The notes: a model not told the origin generated them from the sequence alone. 64,000 nt of DNA from Microvelia longipes (GCA_018340805.1 JACMZG010001863.1:25940849-26004848), one strand, 5' to 3'. Shown: positions 23,740 to 34,410, counted from the first letter of the stretch. Made by a program: numbers and translations.

Positions 23740-23894
23740 AAACACGTTACTAAGTCGACTTCTTTGAGTGCGTACAGACAGCGCTTTCTAGTAGAGAGCG
23801 AAAGAATCTATATACTGGCAGATTAAGCTGCGTATACTATCTAGCGGAATATTACAGAACTATTGAATAGGATCAGTGGCGAGTATGACTCATA

Positions 23895-23913
23895 CAAACT
23901 TTTGTAAATAATA
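23895..23913. repeat. Target-site duplication of LINE (5' side of element)
   Basis: CAAACTTTTGTAAATAATA, identical to 19010-19028. Confidence 0.85.
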
Positions 23914-24490
23914 TTGATAAATAAATGAGAGTGTAAACTTTCCACGTCAAAGAATAAGGATTACGGTTAAAGGGCACTCGGAAAACACCTTCTCATCCAT
24001 GTTATTAAAAATTGATATCAATGAAAATTAACAATAATGCACTTTATTTATGTCATTAATAAATTAATGAAAAGTTACTTTATAATAAATAAAAACAATT
24101 CTTATAGCAAACAAAAAGATAGAGTTAAGCTAGTATAAAACAATCTATATGGTTACGATTTGCGGGTTTAACCTAACTTTATAAATGTAGGAACCCTCAG
24201 TAGACCACGCGAAAAGAATACTGGTTTGCTCAGATGTGTGCTACATCCCTCTACTCTACCCATCAGCTTACAGCGAAAGATGTTTTTAAAATAACAAAGT
24301 GAAGCTGCTATATAAGCATCATTCTAATTAATCTTTTAGTTAAACAAATTATTTAAACAAGAATTAAATCAAACGTTTAAACTAGAAATTTAAAACAAAA
24401 ATCTATGTCACCTGAATATAATACACCCCTGTTAATTATATTCTTATATTATGATAATTTTGTCTAACTTAGTTCTATAAACAATTAATA
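23914..24490. other. No recognisable feature
   Basis: AT-rich unique sequence. No coding frame. Confidence 0.4.
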
Positions 24491-24494
24491 GTGA

Positions 24495-24700
24495 AAAATC
24501 GGGTGCGGGGTACTTTTTTCCTCACTTCATTAGATTTGCTTCAGTCATCCTCACCAATTTCAACTCAAGTAAATTATTTTTCCAATTTTAATAATTTTAA
24601 AAAAAAAGGCAAAAAATCATTTTATAAAAATTTAAATAATGCTGATAATGTAGTAAAAGTACATTTATTGGTTTAGTATGACTAATATGAGCTGAATTTT
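24495..24700 (-). repeat. Family A fragment, inverted
   Basis: It opens AAATCGGGTGCGGGGTACTT, then TCACTTCATTAGATTTGCTTC and AGTCATCCTCACC, then a shortened tail with TGCTGATAATG. Most of the middle is deleted. Confidence 0.65.
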
Positions 24701-24847
24701 TGGGATTCAATCATTCGAAAATTAAATTTAGCCATATGTATTTATTGTATGGATTTATTTAGCTGTGATGCTACATCATAGTAGTTGATGTTCTCTCTGA
24801 CTTTATCTTTAGCCATTGTTCTCCTAAATCTCCTGTTCAGTAGGCAC

Positions 24848-25240
24848 CAGGGGCAGACTGACCAGTAAGGACAAGGGTGGCAGCCCTCCTTGGGCCCCTC
24901 ATTCAAAAATAAACTTAAAGAAAAATAACAAAAATTAAATAAATGTTTAACATATTTAATATTTGATATATTTCTAACACAAGAGTTAAAGGGGCTCAAT
25001 TTTCTAAGGTAGGGCCTAATAAGCTCCCAGATACAAATGCTTTTTATGTACTTAAAAATGTTCTCAATTTGCTACCTAAATTTAGGTCCTTTAAGGCTCC
25101 CGAGTGTTCTACTTTGGCCTTTAAAGGTCACAAACAGAAGTCTAGAGCCTCAAGGGGCCCTTAACATACTTAATCAGGGCCCTACAAAAGGGCCCTTGAA
25201 ATGTTAAAGGGGCACAGTTGAGAAGACTGTAAAACAAATT
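24848..25240. mobile_element. hAT-like element fragment (CAGNGGCRGACTG family)
   Basis: The left end CAGGGGCAGACTGACCAG is followed by CCCTCCTTGGGCCCCTCA. Later come ACACAAGAGTTAAAGGGGC, CTAAGGTAGGGCCTAA, TCTCAATTTGCTACC and CTTAACATACTTAATCAGGG. The same blocks occur in the same order in the fuller copy at 41253-42081. The right terminus is missing or decayed. It has repeated GGGCCC-type motifs and no coding capacity. Confidence 0.7.
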
Positions 25241-25534
25241 TATTATAACCACTCTCTACAAATCACTAAAGTAAATTATAAAATTCACCCGTGATAGTAG
25301 TAGTTGTTGATTAGTACCGAGTAACTTCTAATGTTAACATAGAAATAAATTTCGGATGCTAATATAATCAATAATTCATGACTTCCCGCGCACGATTAGT
25401 TCTACTAAAAGCAAAAATAAAAATAATAATATTCCATTATTTTATGCATCTCGTATCTTGTCGATCATGGCCAATTTTTCCTCAAGGTCAGGATCACAAC
25501 AGGTAAATAAACACCTATTTTTACTTTTCTTATT
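25241..25534. other. No clear feature
   Basis: A minus-strand frame ends at 25442 with the residues DPDLEEKLAMIDKIRDA. Its composition looks protein-like, but its N-terminal half lies in the family A fragment at 25535-25670. I cannot support a gene. Confidence 0.35.
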
Positions 25535-25670
25535 TACACCATTGGAATGTAGAAAATGTATTGTGTTTGCACTAGTATCCGAAACCGGGATTTCAACTGA
25601 TTTATCTGTATCAGATGTTTTTAAGATCTCCTGAGTGGTGTTTTCTAAGTTGTTAAACAAATGTGCATAA
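25535..25670 (+). repeat. Family A fragment, 5' end only
   Basis: GTATTGTGTTTGCAC, ATCCGAAACCGGGATTTC, TCAGATGTTTTTAAGATCTC and CTGAGTGGTGTTTTC match the first 130 bp after the 5' palindrome of forward copies. Confidence 0.7.
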
Positions 25671-25929
25671 TTATCCTGGTGGTTATAGAAACCTCAAGAC
25701 AATTTTCATTTAAATTTTTTATATTATAAGTAAAATTTCAACATTTACCTAACCACGCCAAGGAGTATCACCACTGGGTGATTCCTCCTATCAAGACTGC
25801 CAAGTCACTTTTACCAACATTAGCAGTATGTCAAATACATTCATTGTAGACAATAATCAATAAAGTTAAAAAAAAAAAAAATTAAATGACATGCCCCAAA
25901 ACAACTCCCCACTTTAAATATGTTGTAAC

Positions 25930-26165
25930 CGGCCGTATTTTAGGTTTCCCGGTAATTTACCACCGTTTTTTGAGATCTTGGTCACAAGGGATCGTATAGG
26001 TTCTGGATCAGTTTTATTCGATTCAGCGCCCTAAAAACATTGTTAACGACACCCTACTTAAAATTTATTTTTTATCGACCGTAGTTTTAGTTCTCAGAAA
26101 TTTAATATGATTTTTTCGACATTTGACCACGGACCGATTTTATTTGATTCAGGGTCCCAAAAGCT
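25930..26165 (-). repeat. Dispersed repeat 'family B', copy 1
   Basis: It is an inverted relative of 52170-52410. Plus-strand segments TTTATTCGATTCAGCGCC, ACCCTACTTAAAATTTA, TTTTATCGACCGTAGTTTT and TTTATTTGATTCAGG correspond to the complements of GGCGCTGAATCAAATGAAAC, TAAATTTCGAGTAGGTG and ACCAAAATTACGG there. Each copy appears internally duplicated, with two sets of the same motifs. Confidence 0.6.
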
Positions 26166-26890
26166 AGGCTTTCTCTTCTTCTTCCATCCCCTCCCCTCAA
26201 AATGATTTTAATTGGTACTATTTGCAAAATTTATTACAACAAACATTGTGAATTTCCGTATAAACCGTGCCACACTCATCAACCGCGCAATTAAAAGCAT
26301 TGATTCCTAGCAATCCAATCCTAGAAATCAGGACTGACCACAGGGGTTAACTTAAATGATGGAAAGTTTGGATATGATTATCGCAAGCTACTAGAAATCA
26401 GAACAGCGGAGTACCGGAGTAGACAACTCATGAACTAACCCTGGTAGCTTTCCAATAATGACCGATATTTTTTTAAGTTTAATTAATTGCCATTCATAAA
26501 ACCATGGCAACAATTGGTTATGACAGTTACATTTTCTTGTTCCCTGGAAGTTTAAATACGACGAAGGCAACATGAAGGGATTCAGCAAGTTAGAAGTATG
26601 ACTATAGAAAGTAAACAAAGTTAATTTCAAACTGAATAGGGACAAAAAGCGGGTTTTCCACCATTGAATCAACAGTTTTACTGTTAAACTCTCTGGGATT
26701 GACAGTGAATAGAAAAACTTGCCAACAAAAGTTTTGTTGACAAAAGAGTTTATAGAACTTGACAAAAGTTTTTTGACAGGCTTATGTCAGGTATAATAAT
26801 ATCAGAAAAGTACTATTTTGGAATTTAAAAACAACGAGGTTTATTAATGGACAAACTGTTTAAGTGTTAGCCAGGTGAAACCTAGACTGC
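26166..26890. other. Upstream flank of the candidate secreted-protein gene
   Basis: No second gene is visible. GTATAATAATATC near 26791 is a possible TATA-like sequence about 100 bp before the ATG at 26895, but such strings are common in AT-rich DNA. The 124-aa minus frame at 26391-26765 shows no recognisable domain. Confidence 0.35.
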
Positions 26891-26894
26891 GGTA

Positions 26895-27359
26895 ATGTAT
26901 CCTGCGGGCTTATACTTTATCTATTTTGGTTGTTCATTGATTGGCAGTATTAACGGAAAAGCCATAGATGAATACGATGACGGTGCTAATTATGAAGAAA
27001 TGATAGAAATTAAAGATAACATTCCATTGAAAAATGTGGATTCATCAATCGAGACTTCTTTCAGTGACGAGAAACCTGTGAAAGTAAAACGTTCTGATGG
27101 CAACTTGTTCAAGAACGTCCAAATGGCCAACTCGGTGCAAAATGCTGCTGTTGCTTCCGATAATTCTGACGAAGAAAACTTTTTGATGACTTTAGCTAAT
27201 TTGAAAGAACTGGATTCTAATATAGGAAAGGAAGAAGTAAGACAGAAGAAAAGTCACATCCCCGACTGTAAGGATTTAAACTGTCATAAAACATTAGCAC
27301 CATGTCATTTAGATCAAGACAGATGTCTAGCTGGAGGGACCCAGTCACCTATCAAATAA
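26895..27359 (+). CDS. Hypothetical secreted protein, possible processed precursor (154 aa)
   Basis: I do not recognise the family. The N terminus MYPAGLYFIYFGCSLIGSI looks like a signal peptide, with a plausible cut after NGKA (residue 23). Residues 24-62 are acidic (DEYDDGANYEE). A basic VKVKR site at 62-66 could be a prohormone convertase cut. Residues 67-120 are polar and acidic. The tail carries four cysteines at 125, 130, 137 and 144 (C-x4-C-x6-C-x6-C), which could form two disulfides. Codon use looks like real coding rather than repeat sequence. An AATAAA follows at 27439. It could be a single-exon gene or the last exon of a longer one. No repeat family overlaps it. Confidence 0.5.
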   Translation: MYPAGLYFIYFGCSLIGSINGKAIDEYDDGANYEEMIEIKDNIPLKNVDSSIETSFSDEKPVKVKRSDGNLFKNVQMANSVQNAAVASDNSDEENFLMTLANLKELDSNIGKEEVRQKKSHIPDCKDLNCHKTLAPCHLDQDRCLAGGTQSPIK

Positions 27360-27438
27360 GACCCATGCCTGGATCTTAGACTATGTAGCATTTATTTAAA
27401 AACTTTTCTTTCACATATATTTATACCTCAAAATTAAA

Positions 27439-27444
27439 AATAAA
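27439..27444 (+). terminator. Possible polyadenylation signal for the 26895-27359 gene
   Basis: AATAAA 80 bp after the TAA stop, in an AT-rich 3' flank. The motif is short and frequent in this DNA, so the link to the gene is positional only. Confidence 0.35.
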
Positions 27445-27692
27445 ACTAATTAAAATTGAGGTTGTACTAATTATCATAGTTTACTTGTGGAGAGTTAAAT
27501 TTAAAATTGTAAAGCCTACCATTATTTACCCTTGTGATTAGCAGTGAATTTTAATTACCGATGAGGTGTGATCTATTTATAAAGTTGGATGGAAATTCCT
27601 TTGAAAAATTGTTAATAAGTGGTTCGCATGGCGGGCCTGAAGTCCGGGGCCGATTGTATTGCACAAAATCGTTTCTGAGGTCTACCCAGATC
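27445..27692. other. No clear feature
   Basis: The patch GGTTCGCATGGCGGGCCTGA at about 27622-27641 is more GC-rich than its surroundings and open on the plus strand (27561 onward), but that frame runs into the following microsatellite. Confidence 0.35.
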
Positions 27693-27700
27693 ATGTATAT

Positions 27701-27765
<65 letters not shown>

Positions 27766-27768
27766 ATG
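27693..27768. repeat. (AT)n microsatellite
   Basis: Alternating AT with two phase shifts. Apparent Tyr-Ile frames on both strands arise from it. Confidence 0.95.
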
Positions 27769-28330
27769 TGAAATATGTATGTATTCTTCTATTCACCTCG
27801 ACTGTTCAAATGCACTGCGATTTCAACGTAAGGGTTGCAGTCAACAATACAGAAATACACTTAAAACTTTAAATCCATTTCACCGACGATTCGGTAATAC
27901 TTTAGGGTTATCTGTAACATACAATAATAATGGCATAACAATACAATGGTATCGAGAGACAAACAAAATATAAATTCACATTCAATAAAAAAAAATAATA
28001 ATAATTTAAAAGGTATCTTACATGATTCAGTTAATTCGTAAAATATCTAGATATCTAATGAAATAATAAAAGTGTGTTAAAGTAAAGAAAAATAAAGTCT
28101 CTCCACAAGTAACTTTGTTTATTTGCAAATTTCGCAAAGCGCTTTCCACCTGACAAGAGGCCATCAGTGCCTGACAAAAAATAGGATAATACAAAATTAA
28201 AAACTCAAAGATAACAAAACTACAATTTCAGTTCACCCAGAACTGATATTTGTTGTTAATTCATTTAAATATCTTTTTAAAGGCAATATTTATCATTTTA
28301 GTATGTCTGTTTTTTCCGTAAAATACAGCA
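27769..28330. other. No recognisable feature
   Basis: Noncoding by eye. Confidence 0.4.
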
Positions 28331-28334
28331 TAAT

Positions 28335-28455
28335 GCTTTGGGTACGGGGTACCTTGGAATCCCTATCTTCACCACTTCATAATTACTTTGCTCATCCTCC
28401 CTATCTTCACCAAAGAATTCAGTTCATCATATTATTTTTAATCCTTTCAAAATGT
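28335..28455 (-). repeat. Family A fragment, inverted
   Basis: GGGTACGGGGTACCTTGGAA is followed by CACCACTTCATAATTACTTTGC and TCATCCTCCC (in pieces), then a short body. It is the 3' end only. Confidence 0.65.
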
Positions 28456-28464
28456 AAAAGGATT

Positions 28465-28530
28465 TTAGGGGGTTCTGAAGGCAGAATTACAACCTGAGGT
28501 GGTTCTTCACAGGGCTGAGTACTCTGATGA
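28465..28530 (+). repeat. SINE 3' body fragment
   Basis: ACAACCTGAGGTGGTTCTTC and CAGGGCTGAGTACTCTGATG resemble the SINE tail at 58980-59020 (ACCTGAGGTTGTTCCCGCAG, then GTGAATACCCTGATGGG). Confidence 0.45.
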
Positions 28531-28539
28531 TTTACATTT

Positions 28540-29190
28540 TTAATTAAATCAATATTTAGACGATTTTACTCAACATTTTATTAAGACTTCAAATGAATAT
28601 TTATTTCATAATTTTGATTAATTACATAAATATACTGCTCGATATTAAAAATTGTTCTCAAAATTTTTAACCTACATTTATGTTAACATAAACTTTTTGG
28701 ATCAATGTATCTTTAAGCAATTTTTCGATTATAGCATATCATTCCGTAATTTATTGAGAACAAGATACGAAAAGTTACAGACAAAAAATGGAATTTCATA
28801 ATATTAATTTTTTGGATTAAAGATTCCAAAAATTAATGATAGGTTTATAATAATAATGTTTTAAAAAAAGTCTATATTAATAATTACTTATGTTGTTTTA
28901 ATAATCAAGTTTTTTCGATAACTACGTGAGATATCTGTTTTTCTTTATTGATTATTAGAATTAGATTAGGACTTGTATGATCGCGTTAAATGGTAACCTG
29001 TAGGTAGGTAGTTTATTGCTTAATTTTATTTAATAACATATTATTGTTATTATGATGTTCTAATTCGTATTATTATGTTAAATAATACTTTTTTAATTTT
29101 TTCGATTTAAAAAAATAAATAAAACGCTATATGAGATTATTAAATTTTTTATTACACCGTTCGCTCTAAAAATCTAAATCAAGATTTTGC
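28540..29190. other. No recognisable feature
   Basis: Very AT-rich. Noncoding by eye. Confidence 0.4.
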
Positions 29191-29194
29191 CTAA

Positions 29195-29575
29195 ATTATC
29201 CGTTTCAGGTGTTTTTAAGACCTGCAGAGAGTTCTGTTTGCTGTTATGTTTTTCGCCTGAATATCTGTTATAATGGTACTTCCACGTGTCAAGTGTGTTT
29301 ATGCTAGAAATTTAAAACTTGTAATAAATTTAACCTTTACGTCTAGTTGTGCTATTCGGAATACTTTTTACATTACGTCTTAATCGTCATAAATGACTCT
29401 GCAAAAAATTTCAAATATTCGTAAAAAACGTAAAAAAATAAATAAAATTAAATTTGGCTGACATGTAGTACTGTATAAGGGTTTTAAATGTGTCGATTTT
29501 CATATTTTAATCTGTCTTTGTTAGATTAAACACCGAGAAAATCGAGCGTGGTCTGTCAGCGGATGGGGGACTTCC
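29195..29575 (+). repeat. Family A, decayed forward copy
   Basis: ATCCGTTTCAGGTGTTTTTA, GTGTGTTTATGCTAG, TAGTTGTGCTATTCGGAAT and GACTCTGCAAAAAATTTC are in family order. They are followed by a degraded centre and GAGCGTGGTCTGTCAGCGG. Confidence 0.7.
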
Positions 29576-29754
29576 TACTAAAGGGAGGAGGAAGGGCTTA
29601 AACTGTTCTTTTTCCTCTGAGGAAGTGCGAGACTGCAAATTATAAATATCGGACGCTGATAGTCTGAAGTAGAGAGGATAAGGGAGGGAAATCCGATAAG
29701 GGCTTTTATTAAATTAGGTAGTTTTTATTGCCTGATATTTACCTTTTCTCTAAT

Positions 29755-30330
29755 TTACCGTAGATATATAGGAAAAGTATTGTGTTTGTAACATAAAATT
29801 TCGAAACCGGAATTTCACTAGAGGTATTCGCTTTTTTTTATGACCTCTTGAGTGGTTTTCACAAAGTTGTCTGTCTGTATATCTGTGTGTGTTTGTTATC
29901 ATCGTAGCTCCAGTGTATTTATGCTATAAAGTTGCAACTTGGTACAAGTATCAATTTTTAGCTCAAGTTGTGCTATCCGAAAAATATATTTTATTGTCGT
30001 CACTTACCGGAAATAATGATTTAACAAAAATTTAGAAAATTCATAAAACGCGGAAGAATAGTCCATTTGAGATTAGGTACTCATGTCAAATAAGATATTA
30101 GTCATATAAGACCAACATATTTGCCAAATTTCATCTGATTTTCTTCATTAGTTAAATTTTTATCGAATAATTTGCACAGGTTTTTTTTAAATAGTGAAAA
30201 ATTATTTGAGCTGAAATTTGGTACAAGTGTATCCCTTTACGTAACAAATAAAAATACTACATTTCGTTTTAATACAACGAGTTCATGTACGGGTATTGTT
30301 TGATCATAAATGTTAAGCTGCATCGAGCTA
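29755..30330 (+). repeat. Family A, forward copy, 5' three quarters
   Basis: It starts with a 5' palindrome remnant (TTACCGTAGATATATAGGAA). It then carries GTATTGTGTTTG, CCGAAACCGGAATTTCAC, AAAGTTGTCTGTCTG, ATCGTAGCTCC, AAGTTGTGCTATCCG, CATAAAACGCGGAAG, AAATTTGGTACAAGTGTA style segments and TTTCGTTTTAATACAACGAG. The 3' motif blocks are absent. Confidence 0.8.
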
Positions 30331-30707
30331 CAACCTTGTATCACCTTTGATATTAATATTTATCTTATATTATTATTTAAATAAATTTTCCAGAGTTCCG
30401 TGAGGTTGTCCCACCCTCTGTACTCAAGGGCCTTAATCTGTTGCACATTAATTTTGGATCTTAAGTAAGTCTTAGTAAGTAAGTAGGGCCCAATATTTAT
30501 TTTTATTATTTATTCTGACTGGTATCACTCTTACCTCAACAGCCATACTAAGCTGGGTATTAACAATTTATACCCAGAATTAATTATCTATGGAAATTAA
30601 TACTCTATGCCCAGCCATAATCATTATGACTGGGCATCAATAATCTATGCCCAGTCATAATCATCTGCGGACATGAATATACTTTATGATCAGTAATATA
30701 ATAATAA
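30331..30707. repeat. Short palindromic and tandem ATGCCCAG motif cluster
   Basis: Positions 30607-30637 form a 15-bp-arm near-perfect palindrome (ATGCCCAGCCATAAT and ATTATGACTGGGCAT, one mismatch). Further copies of the motif are at about 30553 (GCTGGGTATTAAC), 30575 and 30647 (ATGCCCAGTCATAATCAT). No host gene is visible. Confidence 0.55.
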
Positions 30708-30713
30708 ATATAT

Positions 30714-30772
<59 letters not shown>
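30708..30772. repeat. (AT)n microsatellite
   Basis: Alternating AT. Confidence 0.95.
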
Positions 30773-30773
<1 letters not shown>

Positions 30774-31194
30774 GATTAGGATACATTTTCTATACACACA
30801 TAGAAAAGAATATAGGTTGACAATAAGATTTTATAATAGACCATATTTTTTCATCTGTATATCCGAGTACTTTGTGGTTATATTAGACAACTATTACTTT
30901 ATGAACTCATATATGTTATCGACTTTAACCTTAATCTATAATTGGAAAAAATACTTCAAATATCAAGTTGTTTATGTGGAAAAAGGTCAGCTTCAAGATA
31001 TTTTACCTACAATGCTTTATATCGTATACGTGAAAACGACTGTAGATAAATTAGATAACTGATATAAAACTGTTAAAAAATAAATTAATTAAACCTTTAA
31101 GTTAAAATCAAACAATTTCAAACAAGACATTATAAAAGGCCATATTTGTATTGTGGGTTTATATAAGCTCTTTATACAAAAAATCGTTAAACAA
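30773..31194. other. No recognisable gene
   Basis: An 81-codon plus-strand frame (30817-31062) has no recognised domain and a composition typical of AT-rich noncoding DNA. Confidence 0.4.
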
Positions 31195-31330
31195 AATTCT
31201 GGCGCGGTGGTCCGCATGATAGGCGAATTTTCATTGGAATGCGTGTTTCTGTACTTAACATCTGTTGGTTAAGGATCCGGTTTATGCTTTATAACTTGAG
31301 CAGTTACTCAATTATCAAGCACTAATCGTA
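31195..31330 (+). repeat. tRNA-like dispersed repeat 'family C'
   Basis: GGCGCGGTGGTCCGCATGAT resembles a tRNA A-box region. The downstream part, CCGGTTTATGCTTTATAACT then TGAGCAGTTACTC, recurs at 43605-43720. The head is inverted and shared with the duplicated segment at 52414-52797 (GCGGACCACCGCGCCAGAAT). A SINE origin is my inference. Confidence 0.5.
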
Positions 31331-31704
31331 TCTCTTTTTTCTGTTTTTTTTTTTCAAAAGAAATGAAGATGAGAAACCAACAGGATACATTCATAACTAT
31401 CCTGTTGGTTAAACTATGCCTCTAAAATTTGCAGTGCACGCACCAACTATTAAAATGGTGCAAATAACTATGTATATTAATGTTTAGATGGTTTCATGAT
31501 TGGTTTCTTTAAAGGTTTTAGTGCATTTCCTTTATAAAATACAGAAAAAATACTTAATCAAAATATTTCAATCAAATTGAGATTTGGCACACACAAACAA
31601 TTCTATTTTTAATAGAATTCGTCAACTTATCGAAACAAGGAACTTACTAAACAATTATAAAGCACGGCTTGAGAATCGCCATATATGACGAGCCATATAA
31701 AAAC
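31331..31704. other. No recognisable feature
   Basis: Noncoding by eye, up to the assembly gap. Confidence 0.4.
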
Positions 31705-32547
31705 NNNNNNNNNNNNNNNNNNNNNNNNNNNNNNNNNNNNNNNNNNNNNNNNNNNNNNNNNNNNNNNNNNNNNNNNNNNNNNNNNNNNNNNNNNNNNNNN
31801 NNNNNNNNNNNNNNNNNNNNNNNNNNNNNNNNNNNNNNNNNNNNNNNNNNNNNNNNNNNNNNNNNNNNNNNNNNNNNNNNNNNNNNNNNNNNNNNNNNNN
31901 NNNNNNNNNNNNNNNNNNNNNNNNNNNNNNNNNNNNNNNNNNNNNNNNNNNNNNNNNNNNNNNNNNNNNNNNNNNNNNNNNNNNNNNNNNNNNNNNNNNN
32001 NNNNNNNNNNNNNNNNNNNNNNNNNNNNNNNNNNNNNNNNNNNNNNNNNNNNNNNNNNNNNNNNNNNNNNNNNNNNNNNNNNNNNNNNNNNNNNNNNNNN
32101 NNNNNNNNNNNNNNNNNNNNNNNNNNNNNNNNNNNNNNNNNNNNNNNNNNNNNNNNNNNNNNNNNNNNNNNNNNNNNNNNNNNNNNNNNNNNNNNNNNNN
32201 NNNNNNNNNNNNNNNNNNNNNNNNNNNNNNNNNNNNNNNNNNNNNNNNNNNNNNNNNNNNNNNNNNNNNNNNNNNNNNNNNNNNNNNNNNNNNNNNNNNN
32301 NNNNNNNNNNNNNNNNNNNNNNNNNNNNNNNNNNNNNNNNNNNNNNNNNNNNNNNNNNNNNNNNNNNNNNNNNNNNNNNNNNNNNNNNNNNNNNNNNNNN
32401 NNNNNNNNNNNNNNNNNNNNNNNNNNNNNNNNNNNNNNNNNNNNNNNNNNNNNNNNNNNNNNNNNNNNNNNNNNNNNNNNNNNNNNNNNNNNNNNNNNNN
32501 NNNNNNNNNNNNNNNNNNNNNNNNNNNNNNNNNNNNNNNNNNNNNNN
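31705..32547. other. Assembly gap (843 N)
   Basis: Unknown bases. Long open frames through this interval consist of N and carry no information. The odd length suggests an estimated scaffold gap rather than a fixed placeholder. Confidence 0.99.
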
Positions 32548-33700
32548 CTAACCAAAGTATAAAAATTAAATTTCAAAACTGACTGTGGGCAAAAAGCGGG
32601 AAATCAAGACACGCCCACTCAATTGAAAGGTAGGTCCCTCGCCGCGCTAGTGTCGATCGGAATCCAAATTTTCCCACCATTTTGTTTACACTGAATTAAA
32701 TCACCTTATAAATTTCTAACATTTTGGGTGCATTGGAAAATTTGAGACAACTACCTGTCATATCTGACGGAAATCGCGTTTGTTTTCCTATATATTACTT
32801 GTTTGTTCCCTATCTCTGCATATATCTTTAGTAATAGGGAAGCAATACTCAATAGACATGTCGGTTTTCCACAGTAATAAAGCCAGTGGCGTTAGGATAA
32901 GGATGCCTGTAAGCTGTATTATTGTCCAAGTCTCTTGTAGATATTTTAAATCAAAGTATATAATGTCCTAATCGTTCTAGTAACAAACCTTAATGTGACA
33001 GAGAAAGTGTAGTTATATTACGTATTTATTAATTATTAGAACTAATAGTTGAAGGTAAAATTAAATCTATGTATTTTTCATTACAATAAAATTACATGTC
33101 TGATCTTAGAGATCCATAAATTATTACCGATTCAATCATTCATCATAATCATTTCTTAAAAGCATTAAAAGATATATAATATAAGCTACCGTTGTTTGTC
33201 TTCTACTAAACATTAATTATTATTTCGGTGTTAAAAAAACCCTTTAGTTGTCTGGACCTCCAGTAAAGGGATACCGTGACTTAAGTATGTCAGCTTTATC
33301 ACCGTCTGTGGGTGGGCTACCTGTCTTAATACCGTATTATTGAAATCTGATCAAATGATCATTAATAATGAAAATTAATAATAATACTTCATTAAACATA
33401 CTAACTGATTGGTTTTAACTAATATCTATCAGTTAATCTATCACATGGTAAAAATATTTTAATAGAAAGTTACAGTGTAACTTGGCTCTTAAAAGTATGT
33501 CTATAAGATGTAAAATTAATTATTACATATTTTAAATTACGATCCCTAAAAGTTAAAGAAAGATATACATTTATACATCAACTAAAAGAAGGAAATTTTC
33601 ATCCAGACTCCTAATAAATTTAGAGAATAAAAATCTAAAAATAATATACCTAATAAAGCCTCCGCAGTTTATTAATTTACCATATATTTTAACTTTTCTT
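32548..33700. other. Noncoding, with a piece of the 15155-15490 foldback family
   Basis: TTTGTTTACACTGAATTAAATCACCTTATAAATTTC (in pieces, about 32690-32725) is the complement of the centre of the foldback at 15155-15490. The GC-richer patch CCCTCGCCGCGCTAGTGTCG at about 32636-32655 is unexplained. No gene was found. Confidence 0.45.
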
Positions 33701-33704
33701 TATT

Positions 33705-34410
33705 TATACCGTAGGTATAAAAAAGGAAAGGTGTGTGTTTGCAATAAAATCCGAAACCGGGATGTTACCGGCATTATATGTTTCATGTTGTTTTTAAGGC
33801 CTCCTAAGTGATTTTCCACAAAGTTGTCTGTCTGTATGTGTGTGTCTGTTATCGTAGCTGCTAGTGTATTTATGCTAGAGAGTTGAAACTTTGTACAAAA
33901 ATCAGTCTACCGCTGTACTTGTGGTATTTGGAAAATATTTTTTTATGATGTTAGTAACCTTCAATAGTGATTCCGCAAAAATTATGTGAAAAATTCACAT
34001 ATGTGCTAAGTTTAATTTCATTATTAGCATTTGGTTCAATTTTTATCAAATGACTTGTGTATGTTGTTTAAAAAATTGTAAAAAATCAGAAAAAATCCAA
34101 TTGAGATGAAATTTGGTACAAGTATACCTACCATAACAAGTAGGTTCAAGTACAATTAGTACAAATAGGTGTGGTACAAGTTACGTAATAAATAAGATCA
34201 AGTATATCAATTTGTTGGATCTTAAAGTGAATTGAGCGTGGTCAGTGCTGTATGGGTTTACTATCTCAGGACGAGCGAAGTGAGTCCGAAGACAAGCTGC
34301 AGCATACATTTGGCGAATTGTATATTCTGAGGACGAGCGAAGCGATTCAGAAGCTGGAGATGAGCGTAGCGAATCCGATTGTAATGAGGAAAAGTTCCGA
34401 AGGTTACCTT
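33705..34410 (+). repeat. Family A, near full-length forward copy
   Basis: It starts at the 5' palindrome (TTTATACCGTAGGTATAAA). It continues through CCGAAACCGGGATG, AAAGTTGTCTGTCTG, AGAGAGTTGAAACTTTGTAC and GAAATTTGGTACAAG. It ends with three 3' motif blocks: GGACGAGCGAAGTGAGTCCG, GGACGAGCGAAGCGATTC and GATGAGCGTAGCGAATCCG. The last bases are GAGGAAAAGTTCCGAAGG. The 65-aa frame at 34252-34449 is made from the motif blocks. Confidence 0.85.

Larger units (their letters stand above)
19029..23894 (-). mobile_element. Complete non-LTR retrotransposon (LINE), 4.87 kb
   Basis: The element reads on the minus strand. It has a 5' UTR of about 155 bp (23740-23894), ORF1 (22894-23739), ORF2 (19551 to about 22889) with endonuclease and reverse transcriptase, and a 3' UTR of about 520 bp. 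The 3' UTR ends in an AATAAA signal (complement at 19036-19041) and a (TTA)n-like tail. A perfect 19-bp direct repeat brackets it. This marks a single target-primed insertion that was not 5' truncated. The layout (L1-type ORF1, APE endonuclease, C-terminal CCHC or CCHH) suits the Jockey/CR1/Daphne group. I cannot place it in a clade without a tree. Confidence 0.92.

Noticed and set aside
24742..24999. Possible terminal exon ending MAKDKVRENINYYDVASQLNKSIQ (given only as a short tail motif YYDVASQLNKSIQ)
   Set aside because: The tail looks protein-like, but the rest of the frame runs into the hAT-like fragment at 24848. No splice or expression evidence was visible.
31647..32576. Three long open frames of about 290-310 codons across the gap
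   Set aside because: They consist almost entirely of unknown bases. No residue content supports a protein.
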